From: UBA9926 sp038131595
GTDB lineage: Bacteria; Pseudomonadota; Gammaproteobacteria; Pseudomonadales; Azotimanducaceae
DNA: 64,000 nucleotides
Direction: 5' to 3'
Assembly: GCA_038131595.1 (NCBI GenBank)
Contig: JAYPPR010000008.1
Span: 248,001 to 312,000 of the forward strand
Shown piece after piece: positions 7,978-16,482 of the stretch. Within the stretch, counting starts at the first letter, position 1. Each line of letters begins with the position of its first letter. Both the position numbers and the translations under genes were made by a program. A model generated the notes under the pieces. That model was not told the DNA's origin, ran no database searches, and saw only the letters and a program-made list of their open reading frames with translations.

Positions 7978-9887
7978 GCTTGGGATTCTGGGGTATGCCT
8001 CAAAAAGTCAATTAGTTCTGCCGCCGTTTTTACCCACTCGGTGTTCGGCATCCACCCTCTTAGCGCTCGTCCATAGTCCTTAGACATGAATCGTCCATCG
8101 CCCAAGATGAAGACTCCCCGGTCCATTTCATGACGAATCAGTCGACCGAACCCTTGCTTCAATTCAAGGCCACACCGCGGCAGCAATTCATCATGGAATT
8201 CATCTGAGCGTTCGGCCCAATATTCATCTAAAGCGTGCGACTGATGATCAATGCCGACCCTCTCTGGCGGTGCAAAAGGCAATCGATCCATCGCAACGCA
8301 TTGAATGCCTGTCTGCCGGAAATCGGCCCCTTGCCAAAAGGATTTCGATGCTAGCACAATCGCGTGGTCTACCTCAGTCACTGCCTGGAGTAGTGACGTC
8401 GCATCACCACCTTGATACAAGAAACACGGTGATTGCATCTTCTCGCGACAAGCACGATGCGCCTTCAATAACGCCTCTTTGGTTGTGAACAGTAAAAGTG
8501 CTTTGACCTGACTCACCACCGGCATGATCGCCTCGATAAACGTCTCGGTGTGTTCCTCATCAGCCACATTAGGCTCGAGCGGGATGCACCATGACCTCGT
8601 CTGTTTGTCAAAACGATAGGGTGTGTCGATCACTTTGCAGTCAGCCTGGGTGATCCCCAATTTTCGTGAGACATAGTCAAAGTTGCCACTCAAGGCAACC
8701 GAGCCCGACACCAGGATCACCTGCTCGAATGGAAGACACACCTCGCGAAAGAGAGCGATAATTTCTGGCTCCGAGGCCTTAAGCGTTGTCAGATCCTCGA
8801 AGCTATGCCAAGTCCTTGGATTGGCCAATCGGTCTTGCACGATCAGTACGTGATCGATGAGCGCCTGCACATTGACAATGATGTCGGCCACCCACTGACC
8901 ACTATCAATCAAAGCGCGCAGTTCCTCTAACATTTGCTCAAGCACAAACTCGATCTCTTCAAATTGAAGCACCAGTTGGTCCTCACTCCATTCCCGACCG
9001 GCCTCGTAAGCGCTTGTCGATTGCTCGCAGGTAACGACCAACCTAAGCACACGCTCTGCCATCTGTCGTAATTCACGGTATTGGAACTGATCTCGGTCTG
9101 GCTCCCCTACAGCTCGATCCATTCGATAAACCAGTGCCCTAAACCGCTCACTGGTTAGAGATTGGCTCGCAAAGCCCTCTAATCGCTCAACCAACAAATG
9201 AGCCTCATCAATCAGTAGAGTTTCTGGCTCATCTCGGCGAGATACAGTTTCCGATTGTCCCAACGTTTCAGCGATCAAGAGGTGGTGATTAACAACACAC
9301 CCCCTCTCGCGGTTCATTCGGCTAACGAAATAGGGGCACGTATCGAAGAAAGGACATTGCCGACCGCCACAATCTTGTGAGGAGCACGTCACTCGATCTC
9401 GTACGGACTCAAGCGCTATTTGCTCGGGCATTTGCCACAACATTCCATGACGATGCTGTCGATACCACTCATCAATGTCGCTGAGCACCTGCAGCACCGC
9501 ACTTTTCTCTTGGCGCCCAGGTCTTTCTAGTGCATCGCTCAAGTTCCGAGGACACACATAATTGTCTCTGCCCATTCTCAACTGAATAGGCGCACGGTCC
9601 CCGGTCGCGGCTCTCGCGACTGGGAGGCTTTGGTCCAGTAGCTGGGTTTGCAGCACTCGCGTTCCTGTGGCAATCGTGAAGTGACGAGCATCGCAGAGCA
9701 GCGGAATGAGGTAACCCAGGCTTTTACCTATACCCGTCCCTGCCTCGATCACAGTCAAACCCGGCTGCCCGAGGGCAGAGGCGACCGTTGTCATAAACTC
9801 GATTTGCTCTGGCCGCTTTTGGTAGCCCGGCAATTCATTTTCCAGACTGGCCATTGCCTCAAGTAAAACTGAATCGTTATTCTTCAC
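7974..9887 (-). CDS. yoaA: ATP-dependent DNA helicase of the DinG/YoaA (XPD-like) family
   Basis: This is a superfamily 2 helicase with an iron-sulfur cluster, related to YoaA, which acts with the polymerase III chi subunit in repair of stalled replication. From GTG 9887 it is 637 residues, the length of E. coli YoaA; GGAG precedes this GTG, and an ATG at 9854 is the alternative. It shows Walker A (EAGTGIGKS, near residue 48), the four-Cys cluster region (NYVCPRN, then TCSSQDCGGRQCPFFDTCPYF), the DEAH box (LLIDEAHLL) and late motifs KSFWQGADF and QGFGRLIRH. DinG itself is the other possible name. The start is only 24 bp from divergent mobA. Confidence 0.85.
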   Translation of the reverse strand: MKNNDSVLLEAMASLENELPGYQKRPEQIEFMTTVASALGQPGLTVIEAGTGIGKSLGYLIPLLCDARHFTIATGTRVLQTQLLDQSLPVARAATGDRAPIQLRMGRDNYVCPRNLSDALERPGRQEKSAVLQVLSDIDEWYRQHRHGMLWQMPEQIALESVRDRVTCSSQDCGGRQCPFFDTCPYFVSRMNRERGCVVNHHLLIAETLGQSETVSRRDEPETLLIDEAHLLVERLEGFASQSLTSERFRALVYRMDRAVGEPDRDQFQYRELRQMAERVLRLVVTCEQSTSAYEAGREWSEDQLVLQFEEIEFVLEQMLEELRALIDSGQWVADIIVNVQALIDHVLIVQDRLANPRTWHSFEDLTTLKASEPEIIALFREVCLPFEQVILVSGSVALSGNFDYVSRKLGITQADCKVIDTPYRFDKQTRSWCIPLEPNVADEEHTETFIEAIMPVVSQVKALLLFTTKEALLKAHRACREKMQSPCFLYQGGDATSLLQAVTEVDHAIVLASKSFWQGADFRQTGIQCVAMDRLPFAPPERVGIDHQSHALDEYWAERSDEFHDELLPRCGLELKQGFGRLIRHEMDRGVFILGDGRFMSKDYGRALRGWMPNTEWVKTAAELIDFLRHTPESQA

Positions 9888-9911
9888 GAATCTCCAAAAA
9901 GCACGGTTGTC

Positions 9912-10511
9912 ATGCCGATTGATCAGCCTCAAAACGACCCCGAAACTTGGTGCGGTATTATTCTTGCGGGCGGAGCAGCGTCTCGATTGGGTGGCGTCAA
10001 CAAGGCCCTGCAACGCTATCGCGGCAAGCCCCTTATTACCTATCCGCTGTCCGTGCTAGACCAGACCTGTTCAGAAATCGTCATCAGCGCCAACAGAGAC
10101 CTTGAGCAACTGTCTGCGTTCGGTTGCCCCATCGTTACCGATCAAACGAAAGGTTTTCAAGGACCGCTAGAGGGAATCAAAGCCTCCACCCGCTCGAGTG
10201 CCGCCAATTACTTCCTCATTCTTGCCTGCGATATGCCCCATATAGAGCCGGAGCAAATCGCCTCTTTACAGCGAGCATTAACGAGTAACCAATCCCTCGA
10301 CGCCGCACTTTATTGTACCCATGAATCCTGGCAACCAGGCTTAATGGCTATAACGGCGAGCGCAGCCCAGTCTCTACACATTGATTGGCCGCTCGAGAAC
10401 CGGTCGCTTAAGGGTTGGCTCGGCCACTTAAACACTGAGGTCATTCCTGAGGCCCGATCAGAGCTATTTGCTAATCTCAACCGGCCCGCTGACTTTGGAG
10501 CCGCGCGTTAA
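9912..10511 (+). CDS. mobA: Molybdenum cofactor guanylyltransferase
   Basis: MobA transfers GMP from GTP to molybdopterin to make the guanine dinucleotide form of the molybdenum cofactor used by DMSO-reductase-family enzymes. The 199-residue product has the nucleotide-binding motif LAGGAASRLGGVNKAL near residue 18, the metal-binding ACDMPHI near residue 98, and ends in NLNRPADF, matching the family's NxNxPxD end. It stands alone, divergent from the helicase gene and followed by a strong bidirectional terminator, so it is probably monocistronic. No other molybdopterin gene is in the window. Confidence 0.9.
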   Translation: MPIDQPQNDPETWCGIILAGGAASRLGGVNKALQRYRGKPLITYPLSVLDQTCSEIVISANRDLEQLSAFGCPIVTDQTKGFQGPLEGIKASTRSSAANYFLILACDMPHIEPEQIASLQRALTSNQSLDAALYCTHESWQPGLMAITASAAQSLHIDWPLENRSLKGWLGHLNTEVIPEARSELFANLNRPADFGAAR

Positions 10512-10531
10512 CGACAGATATCTCACGAGGC

Positions 10532-10561
10532 AAAAAAAAACCCTCCATGAGGAGGGTTTTT
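10532..10561. terminator. Bidirectional intrinsic terminator between mobA and the AlgP-like gene
   Basis: A 6-bp stem CCCTCC / GGAGGG with a 4-base loop (10541-10556) is flanked by nine A on the left and five T on the right. On the minus strand the hairpin is followed by nine T, an excellent terminator for the Lys/Ala-rich gene; on the plus strand it also serves mobA. Confidence 0.93.
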
Positions 10562-10576
10562 AACCGCGTCTCAACG

Positions 10577-10992
10577 CTACTTTTTCTTTTTAGCTGCAGG
10601 CTTCTTCTTAGCAGCTGCCTTCTTGGCGGCTGGCTTCTTAGCTGCAGCTTTCTTAGCAGCAGGTTTCTTTGCAGCGGCCTTCTTAGCGGCTGGCTTCTTC
10701 TTAGCAGCTGCCTTCTTGGCGGCTGGCTTCTTCTTAGCAGCAGCCTTCTTAGCGGCTGGCTTCTTCTTAGCAGCTGCCTTCTTGGCTTCTTCTTAGCGGC
10801 TGGCTTCTTTGCAGCAGCTTTCTTAGCGGCTGGCTTCTTCTTAGCAGCTGCCTTCTTAGCGGCCGGCTTCTTTGCAGCAGCTTTCTTAGCAGCAGGTTTC
10901 TTTGCAGCAGCCTTCTTAGCCGCGGGCTTTTTAGCTGCGGCTTTTTTCTTGGGGGCAGCTTTCTTGGCAGCAGCTTTCTTTTTTGCAACCAC
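10577..10992 (-). CDS. Lys/Ala/Pro-rich histone H1-like (AlgP-type) protein, frameshifted as read
   Basis: The gene encodes a low-complexity basic protein made of AAAKKPAAKK-type repeats, like the C-terminal tails of AlgP/AlgR3 and bacterial H1-like DNA-binding proteins. The chosen GTG at 10992 lies 7 bases after AAGGAG and gives MVAKKKAAAKK; an in-frame ATG at 11040 has no such site. The frame is lost near 10785, where one repeat lacks 7 bp (cggctgg-type unit); restoring it gives 423 bases, 140 residues, ending in AKKKK-stop at 10577. As read, translation runs on through Arg/Leu/Gln-rich sequence to 10477. It lacks the long N-terminal domain of Pseudomonas AlgP. Repeat slippage or assembly collapse are both possible. 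Confidence 0.75.
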
Positions 10993-11185
10993 GTTCACGC
11001 TCCTTTTGTCTGTTTTCGAAAAGTCCACAGCTATGGGCATCTCCTCGGCTTAACTCCACCTCATAGCCAAAAGTGAAGCAACGGTACACCGATGCATGGG
11101 GGTCAAGTTTAGAAAATTCTGCAGGTTGAAGACAACCTTTTAAGAAAAAAACTTACACCGCTCTATAGCAGGGAAATCGCCTGTT

Positions 11186-11839
11186 TTATTGCACGTTTCT
11201 CAACGCGTCGAGTACTTTTTCCTTGATCTCGACAACCGTGCCCTGCCCTTCAATCGAAAAATACTGAAGCTGACTTGACGATGCTTTTGCCTGGTAATAA
11301 GCAACGAGTGGAGACGTTTGTTCTTCGTACACTTTCAAACGGTCTCTCACCGTATCCTCCTGATCGTCCTCTCGTTGAATCAGTGGCTCGCCAGTCTCAT
11401 CGTCAACGCCCTCTTTCGCGGGCGGATTATATTCAACGTGGTACGTTCGGCCGGAGCCAGGGTGAACCCGTCTGCCGCTCATTCGTTTGATAATTTCGTC
11501 AAATGGCACCGCAATCTCTACGATGGCATCTAGATCGATGCCCTGATCAACTAGCGCATCGGCTTGAGGAATCGTTCTGGGAAACCCATCAAACAAAAAT
11601 CCATTCTCACAGTCTGGCTGGCTAATACGATCTTTGACGAGCGCAATAATAATGTCGTCAGTCACCAGGTCCCCTCGGTCCATAACCGCCTTCACTTTGA
11701 GCCCCAATGGCGTCTCTGCCTTGACCGCTTCACGAAGCATGTCACCCGTGGAGATTTGAGGAATCTGGTAGGTCTCTGTGATGAACTGAGCTTGTGTTCC
11801 TTTACCCACTCCCGGTGCGCCTAAAAGTATCAGTTTCAT
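11186..11839 (-). CDS. adk: Adenylate kinase
   Basis: Adk interconverts ATP and AMP with two ADP in the cytoplasm. The 217-residue product is the long-LID type: P-loop GAPGVGKGT at residues 7-15, QISTGDMLR, the NMP-binding core, GFLFDGFPRT, and a LID segment RRVHPGSGRTYHVEYNPP without the zinc Cys4 set. The ATG at 11839 is preceded by GAGGAC. It lies 27 bp after relA on the same strand, so the nucleotide balance enzyme and the alarmone synthetase may share a transcript, an arrangement I do not recall as common. Confidence 0.97.
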   Translation of the reverse strand: MKLILLGAPGVGKGTQAQFITETYQIPQISTGDMLREAVKAETPLGLKVKAVMDRGDLVTDDIIIALVKDRISQPDCENGFLFDGFPRTIPQADALVDQGIDLDAIVEIAVPFDEIIKRMSGRRVHPGSGRTYHVEYNPPAKEGVDDETGEPLIQREDDQEDTVRDRLKVYEEQTSPLVAYYQAKASSSQLQYFSIEGQGTVVEIKEKVLDALRNVQ

Positions 11840-11866
11840 GATTGTCCTCTGCGTAAACGTAATGGC

Positions 11867-14086
11867 TTAGCCCGCCAACCGACGGACCGATGCCACATTA
11901 GGAATCTGTTGAATCATTTCGAGCACCCGAATGAGTGGTGTAATCGATGTGACCTCGATACTCATCTGAATTTCCACATGACCCGTTTCTCTGGATGATT
12001 CTGAATGCAGCATAGAGATATTGATTTGCTCGGTGACAAACAACCCAGCGATCTCGTGCAGTATGCCAGGTCGATCGTATCCCATCACTTCAAGGTTCAC
12101 TTTAAAAAATTCTTGTATGTCATCCTGCCATGACAATCTCATCAAACGGCCATAGACATCGGCATTTAAGACTTCGACACACTCTTGCATATGCACTGAT
12201 ACGACACCGCTGTCTTCTAATATCCCGGCAATCGCATCACCAGGAATGGGCTGACAACAGGGCGCTATAGCGTGGGCTCGATCACCAATGCCGCTGATCA
12301 ATCCAGGCTTTCGACGCTCAGACTCAAACCCTAAATTCATTTGTGAATCCAGCTTTAGAATGCTGGCCGCCCGTGCAATCGTCTCAACAACGTGGCTGAG
12401 CTCGAGATCGCCACTCCCCAAAGCGAAGAGCAAGTCCTCGTCCGATTCATAGCCCAGGGTTTGATTGAGCTCTTGATGACCATACTGATCGAGACCCAAC
12501 TGCCGAAGCTCGACTTCCAGTAGCCGTTGACCCTCTTCGATGTTCTTCTGCCTCGCCTGCCTCAAAAACCATCCTTGGATTTTTGATTTGGCCCTGGATG
12601 TTGTTACGTATCCAAGGTGTGAGTGCAGCCACTCGCGCCTTGGCGTTGGGTCATCGCCAGTTACAATCTCTACCTGATCCCCCGATTGCAATTGGTGATT
12701 CAGTGGAGCAATCCGACCGTTTATTTTCGCACCGACGCAGCGGTGTCCAATCTCGGTGTGGACGCGATAGGCAAAGTCAACCGGGGTTGAGCCTGGCGGC
12801 ATATCAATGACATGCCCATCAGGAGTGAACAAATAGACTCGATCAAGCGAGACATTAGCGAGCACTTCTTTTGAGCTAGCAGGCAGTTGCTCGACTTCGG
12901 ACTGCCACTCGATCACCTGACGCAAAAGCTCTAGGCGTCGCTCGTAGCGTGCTGATCGATCGACCGATTCGTTAGACTTGTATTGCCAATGCGAGCAAAC
13001 CCCGTACTCAGCCTCAATATGCATCTCCTCGGTGCGAATCTGCACTTCAAGGATTTTCCCTTGAGGGCCAATGACAGCAGTATGGAGTGACTTATATCCA
13101 TTGCTTTTGGGGTTTGCGATATAGTCATCGAACTCATTCGGAATGTTGCGCCAAATATTATGAACAACCCCTAGGGCGCGATAACAGTCATCTGAGGATT
13201 CAACCAGAATCCTAATCGCACTCACGTCATAGACCTCGGAAAACTTGATGCCTTTTCGCATCATTTTCTTCCAGATACTCGAAATGTGTTTAGCTCGGCC
13301 TTGTAACTCTGCCTCCACTCCTACCATCGTTAATTTGCTTTCTAAAAGACTCAACACTTCTTCAATATAGGCCTGACGTGTCGTTCGCTTCTCATCCAAC
13401 AATTTGGCAATCCGTTTATATGCATCCGGATCGGTATAACGAAAGGCGAGATCCTCTAACTCCCATCGCAAATGACCGATTCCAAGCCGATGCGCCAGCG
13501 GGGCATAGATCTCATTCACCTCCTGAGCAAGACCAATCTGTTTTTCTCGATCCGTCTTTGATGCCGCTCGGATAGCCGACGTCCGTTCAGCCAGTTTAAT
13601 GAGCGCGACACGAACATCATCAACCAGTGAGATCAGCATTTTCTTTGCCTGATCGATCTGATCAGACGTTTGACCCAGAACAACCTCATCGTGGCGAATG
13701 TGAATGTTGCTAATCGCAACCATCTTCAACACGCCCTCGACTAGACCAGCTACTTCTGCACCAAACTGGTTTCGAACATGATTGAGCGTAATTTGATTCT
13801 CTCGAACCGATCGGTAGATGACTGCAGCTACGAGAGATGCCTCATCGACGTTCAAAGGCAACAAGATATCGGCCATTTCGAGCCCAGTGAGATAGCTGCT
13901 CCTTCCCTCTGCCCAAGGTCCGACTGTCTCTAGCGCTTTTTGCTCGGCTTGGCTCGCCAGTTCACAGGCGGCGCGAAGCCGATTGATGTCTAATCCCTCT
14001 CGAGCATCAAGCACTGATTTCAACCAGTCCTCTAGGTTCATTACGCCGGAGGTGATTTGTCGCTGGTTTCGAGTGGCTTCAACCAT
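11867..14086 (-). CDS. relA: GTP pyrophosphokinase (ppGpp synthetase I)
   Basis: RelA senses uncharged tRNA on stalled ribosomes and makes (p)ppGpp. From ATG 14086 (GAGAGG six bases upstream) it is 739 residues, close to E. coli RelA. The N-terminal HD hydrolase fold is degenerate (YRSVRENQ where SpoT has HDVIEDT), so only synthesis is expected. The synthetase domain follows (YDVSAIRILV, FDDYIANPKSNGYKSLHTAV, EVQIRT), then TGS (VYLFTPDGHVIDMPPGSTPVDFAY split over the fold), the conserved APCCQPIPGD Cys pair, and a C-terminal ACT domain. The start overlaps the last 8 bases of rlmD. The usual downstream mazG is absent. Confidence 0.95.
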   Translation of the reverse strand: MVEATRNQRQITSGVMNLEDWLKSVLDAREGLDINRLRAACELASQAEQKALETVGPWAEGRSSYLTGLEMADILLPLNVDEASLVAAVIYRSVRENQITLNHVRNQFGAEVAGLVEGVLKMVAISNIHIRHDEVVLGQTSDQIDQAKKMLISLVDDVRVALIKLAERTSAIRAASKTDREKQIGLAQEVNEIYAPLAHRLGIGHLRWELEDLAFRYTDPDAYKRIAKLLDEKRTTRQAYIEEVLSLLESKLTMVGVEAELQGRAKHISSIWKKMMRKGIKFSEVYDVSAIRILVESSDDCYRALGVVHNIWRNIPNEFDDYIANPKSNGYKSLHTAVIGPQGKILEVQIRTEEMHIEAEYGVCSHWQYKSNESVDRSARYERRLELLRQVIEWQSEVEQLPASSKEVLANVSLDRVYLFTPDGHVIDMPPGSTPVDFAYRVHTEIGHRCVGAKINGRIAPLNHQLQSGDQVEIVTGDDPTPRREWLHSHLGYVTTSRAKSKIQGWFLRQARQKNIEEGQRLLEVELRQLGLDQYGHQELNQTLGYESDEDLLFALGSGDLELSHVVETIARAASILKLDSQMNLGFESERRKPGLISGIGDRAHAIAPCCQPIPGDAIAGILEDSGVVSVHMQECVEVLNADVYGRLMRLSWQDDIQEFFKVNLEVMGYDRPGILHEIAGLFVTEQINISMLHSESSRETGHVEIQMSIEVTSITPLIRVLEMIQQIPNVASVRRLAG

Positions 14087-15383
14087 AAGAAGCCTCTCGA
14101 ACAAATAACGCCATACTTTCCAAATGGGCGGTGTGAGGGAACATATCAATGAGTCCTACCGCATCGACTCGAAACCCTCGCTTCACTAAATACTCTGCAT
14201 CTCTTGCCAGCGTCTCTGGATAACAGGACACGTAAACGATTCTCTCTAAGCGATCGATCAATGGCGATTGAACCAATTGTTCTGCTCCAGATCTTGGAGG
14301 GTCAATCAGCATCTTGTTATAACCCAAAAGATCAGGGACCCCTTCCTTGGCGTAAAGATCCTGGACTTCGAACAACGCATTTGACACTGCATTCTTCTTG
14401 GCATTCTTCTGAGCCCTTTGAACGCTCGCCTCAGCACTTTCTAGTCCCAGTACGCTCGTCACGCGCTTGGCAATCGGCAAGGTGAAATTACCAATGCCGC
14501 AAAATGCGTCAATGACCTGATCATCAGCCTGCAAGTTGAGCAAATCGAGGGCTTGGTTGGTCATTTGTTCGTTCATCGAAAAATTGACCTGAGTGAAATC
14601 GAGTGGTTCAAATTCGAAGACTAAACCCTCGCCTCGGAGGGAATAACTCAGCACAGCTGGCGCCTCGCCAGGCAAAGGTATCACCGAGTCAGGCCCTGCT
14701 GCTTGCGTCATAATACGGATGCCATGTTTCGATGAAAACTGTCCGAGGATGTTCACGTCTTCTGATAACAGCGCCTCAAGATGCCGCACAACCAACACAA
14801 CCATATCCTCAGAGGCTGCCACTTCAATCTGAGGAATCGCGGCCTTCACAGTCAGTGACGAAAGCATCAACTTCAAAGGAGCGATAAGCGCAGCAAGTCT
14901 CTGATCGAGTACCGAGCAATCACTCATGTCCGCCACGAATGGACTCGCCTTTTCTCTGAAGCCGACCAGCACCTCGTCTCGCTTGATCACATACTTCACC
15001 CCAAGACGCGCCTTCGAGCGATAGGCATCAGGAGAGCCATGCAGCGCCGATAAAAACACCCCTGGTTTGAAGGGGGCAAAGAGCCTAGCCAACCGCGCTT
15101 CTTTGAATGCGATCTGACTGCCATGATCGAAATGCTGAAGTGCACAGCCGCCACAAATATCAGCGTGAGCGCAGGCTGGCGTAACTCGATCAGGATGGGC
15201 ATTTTCACGCGCATCGTGGGTCGCAAGCCAACGGCCTTTCTTTTTACGCCGAGGGTAAATGGTCGCACGCTCGCCAGGCAGCAACCCATACACTCCGAAG
15301 CGCTGATCTTCCGTCAGGCCATAGCCCTCTGCGGCAAGCTCAGTTACCTCTGCTAATCTGGGTTGCTTCTGGCGTCTCGACAT
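14079..15383 (-). CDS. rlmD: 23S rRNA (uracil(1939)-C(5))-methyltransferase
   Basis: RlmD methylates U1939 of 23S rRNA. The 434-residue protein has a short TRAM domain at the N terminus, a [4Fe-4S] cluster set (ACAHADICGGCALQH, with a further Cys near DMSDCSVLD), the SAM-binding DAFCGIGNFTLPIA, the DPPRSGAEQ motif and the catalytic Cys in YVSCYPETLARD. The gene is directly upstream of relA with an 8-base overlap, the same linkage as in other gammaproteobacteria. Start is the ATG at 15383 (MSRRQKQPRL). Confidence 0.95.
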   Translation of the reverse strand: MSRRQKQPRLAEVTELAAEGYGLTEDQRFGVYGLLPGERATIYPRRKKKGRWLATHDARENAHPDRVTPACAHADICGGCALQHFDHGSQIAFKEARLARLFAPFKPGVFLSALHGSPDAYRSKARLGVKYVIKRDEVLVGFREKASPFVADMSDCSVLDQRLAALIAPLKLMLSSLTVKAAIPQIEVAASEDMVVLVVRHLEALLSEDVNILGQFSSKHGIRIMTQAAGPDSVIPLPGEAPAVLSYSLRGEGLVFEFEPLDFTQVNFSMNEQMTNQALDLLNLQADDQVIDAFCGIGNFTLPIAKRVTSVLGLESAEASVQRAQKNAKKNAVSNALFEVQDLYAKEGVPDLLGYNKMLIDPPRSGAEQLVQSPLIDRLERIVYVSCYPETLARDAEYLVKRGFRVDAVGLIDMFPHTAHLESMALFVREASYG

Positions 15384-15422
15384 AGCCTAGCCAACAGGGT
15401 CAATACTGTAGGGGGCGCTATT

Positions 15423-16322
15423 TTATGCTAAGTCAACGTCATATACACCGGTCGACAAATAACGGTCCCCGCGATCACAAATGATGGCAACAATGGTCGC
15501 GTGTTCGACCTCTTCGCTAATTCTTAAAGCGCCTGCAATGGATCCCCCTGAGGAAACCCCAGCGAATATACCCTCCTCCTTTGCAAGGCGTCGCATCATC
15601 GACTCTGCTTCCGCTTGGTCGATGTCCAAGATACGGTCGACTCTGGACGGATCGTAAATTTTGGGCAGATAAGCCTCAGGCCATCGGCGTATACCCGGAA
15701 TCGACTGACCTTCCGTCGGTTGCAGACCAATAATCTCAACGTCCGGTTTGACTGACTTCAGATATTTCGACACGCCCATAATGGTTCCGGTCGTGCCCAT
15801 GGAACTGACAAAGTGCGTAATTTCCCCGCCAGTTTGCTCCATCAATTCAGGGCCTGTGGCACCGTGATGGGCGACGGGGTTATCTGGGTTCGCGAACTGA
15901 TCAAGTACAACGCCTTGACCTTTAGCTTGCATCTCAAGTGCTAGGTCACGGGCACCCTCCATCCCTTCCTCTTGAGACACCAAAATTAGCTCTGCGCCGT
16001 ATGCTCGCATCGCTGCCTTGCGCTCTTCGCTCATGTGCGCGGGCATGATGAGTTTCATCGCATACCCTTTGATGGCGGCCACCATCGCGAGCGCGATACC
16101 CGTATTCCCGCTGGTTGCCTCTATGAGTACGTCGCCAGGCGAAATGGCTCCCTTAGCCTCAGCCTCGCTAATCATGCTGAGCGCCGGCCGATCTTTTACG
16201 GAACCAGCGGGGTTGTTCCCTTCAAGCTTTGCAAGAATCGTGTTCGTCGTATTTCCTGGTAATCGCTGAAGCCTAACGAGGGGTGTGCTTCCTACAAACT
16301 GATCGATGGTGGGGTAATTCAT
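15423..16322 (-). CDS. cysM: Cysteine synthase B (O-acetylserine sulfhydrylase, CysM type)
   Basis: This PLP enzyme makes cysteine from O-acetylserine and sulfide, or S-sulfocysteine from thiosulfate. The 299-residue product has the Schiff-base Lys in GSVKDRPA (near residue 42), the TSGNTGIALA substrate loop, the phosphate-binding GTTGT, and the CysM-specific GIRRWPEAYLP stretch. The first residues MNYPTIDQFVGSTPLVRLQR match CysM closely. It lies 39 bp upstream of rlmD on the same strand and is divergent from an unknown gene. Confidence 0.95.
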   Translation of the reverse strand: MNYPTIDQFVGSTPLVRLQRLPGNTTNTILAKLEGNNPAGSVKDRPALSMISEAEAKGAISPGDVLIEATSGNTGIALAMVAAIKGYAMKLIMPAHMSEERKAAMRAYGAELILVSQEEGMEGARDLALEMQAKGQGVVLDQFANPDNPVAHHGATGPELMEQTGGEITHFVSSMGTTGTIMGVSKYLKSVKPDVEIIGLQPTEGQSIPGIRRWPEAYLPKIYDPSRVDRILDIDQAEAESMMRRLAKEEGIFAGVSSGGSIAGALRISEEVEHATIVAIICDRGDRYLSTGVYDVDLA

Positions 16323-16482
16323 CAGACATATCGCACTTTTTCAGAAGACAACGCACTATAGGGTAAAGCCGCGCGAGTGAGTAATGCTCGTTAGATCTAA
16401 GCTCATAACCAGCCAGGACCACTGAAATGACTGCCTTGCCAAGACACGTAGACACCAAGCGGGCCGGTTTTGAGCGCTTTTA

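Noticed and set aside
10547..11053. Long hydrophobic plus-strand ORF (Leu/Ala/Phe-rich) opposite the AlgP-like gene
   Set aside because: It is the complement of the Lys/Ala repeat; the repeat has no stops in several frames on either strand, so openness carries no evidence.
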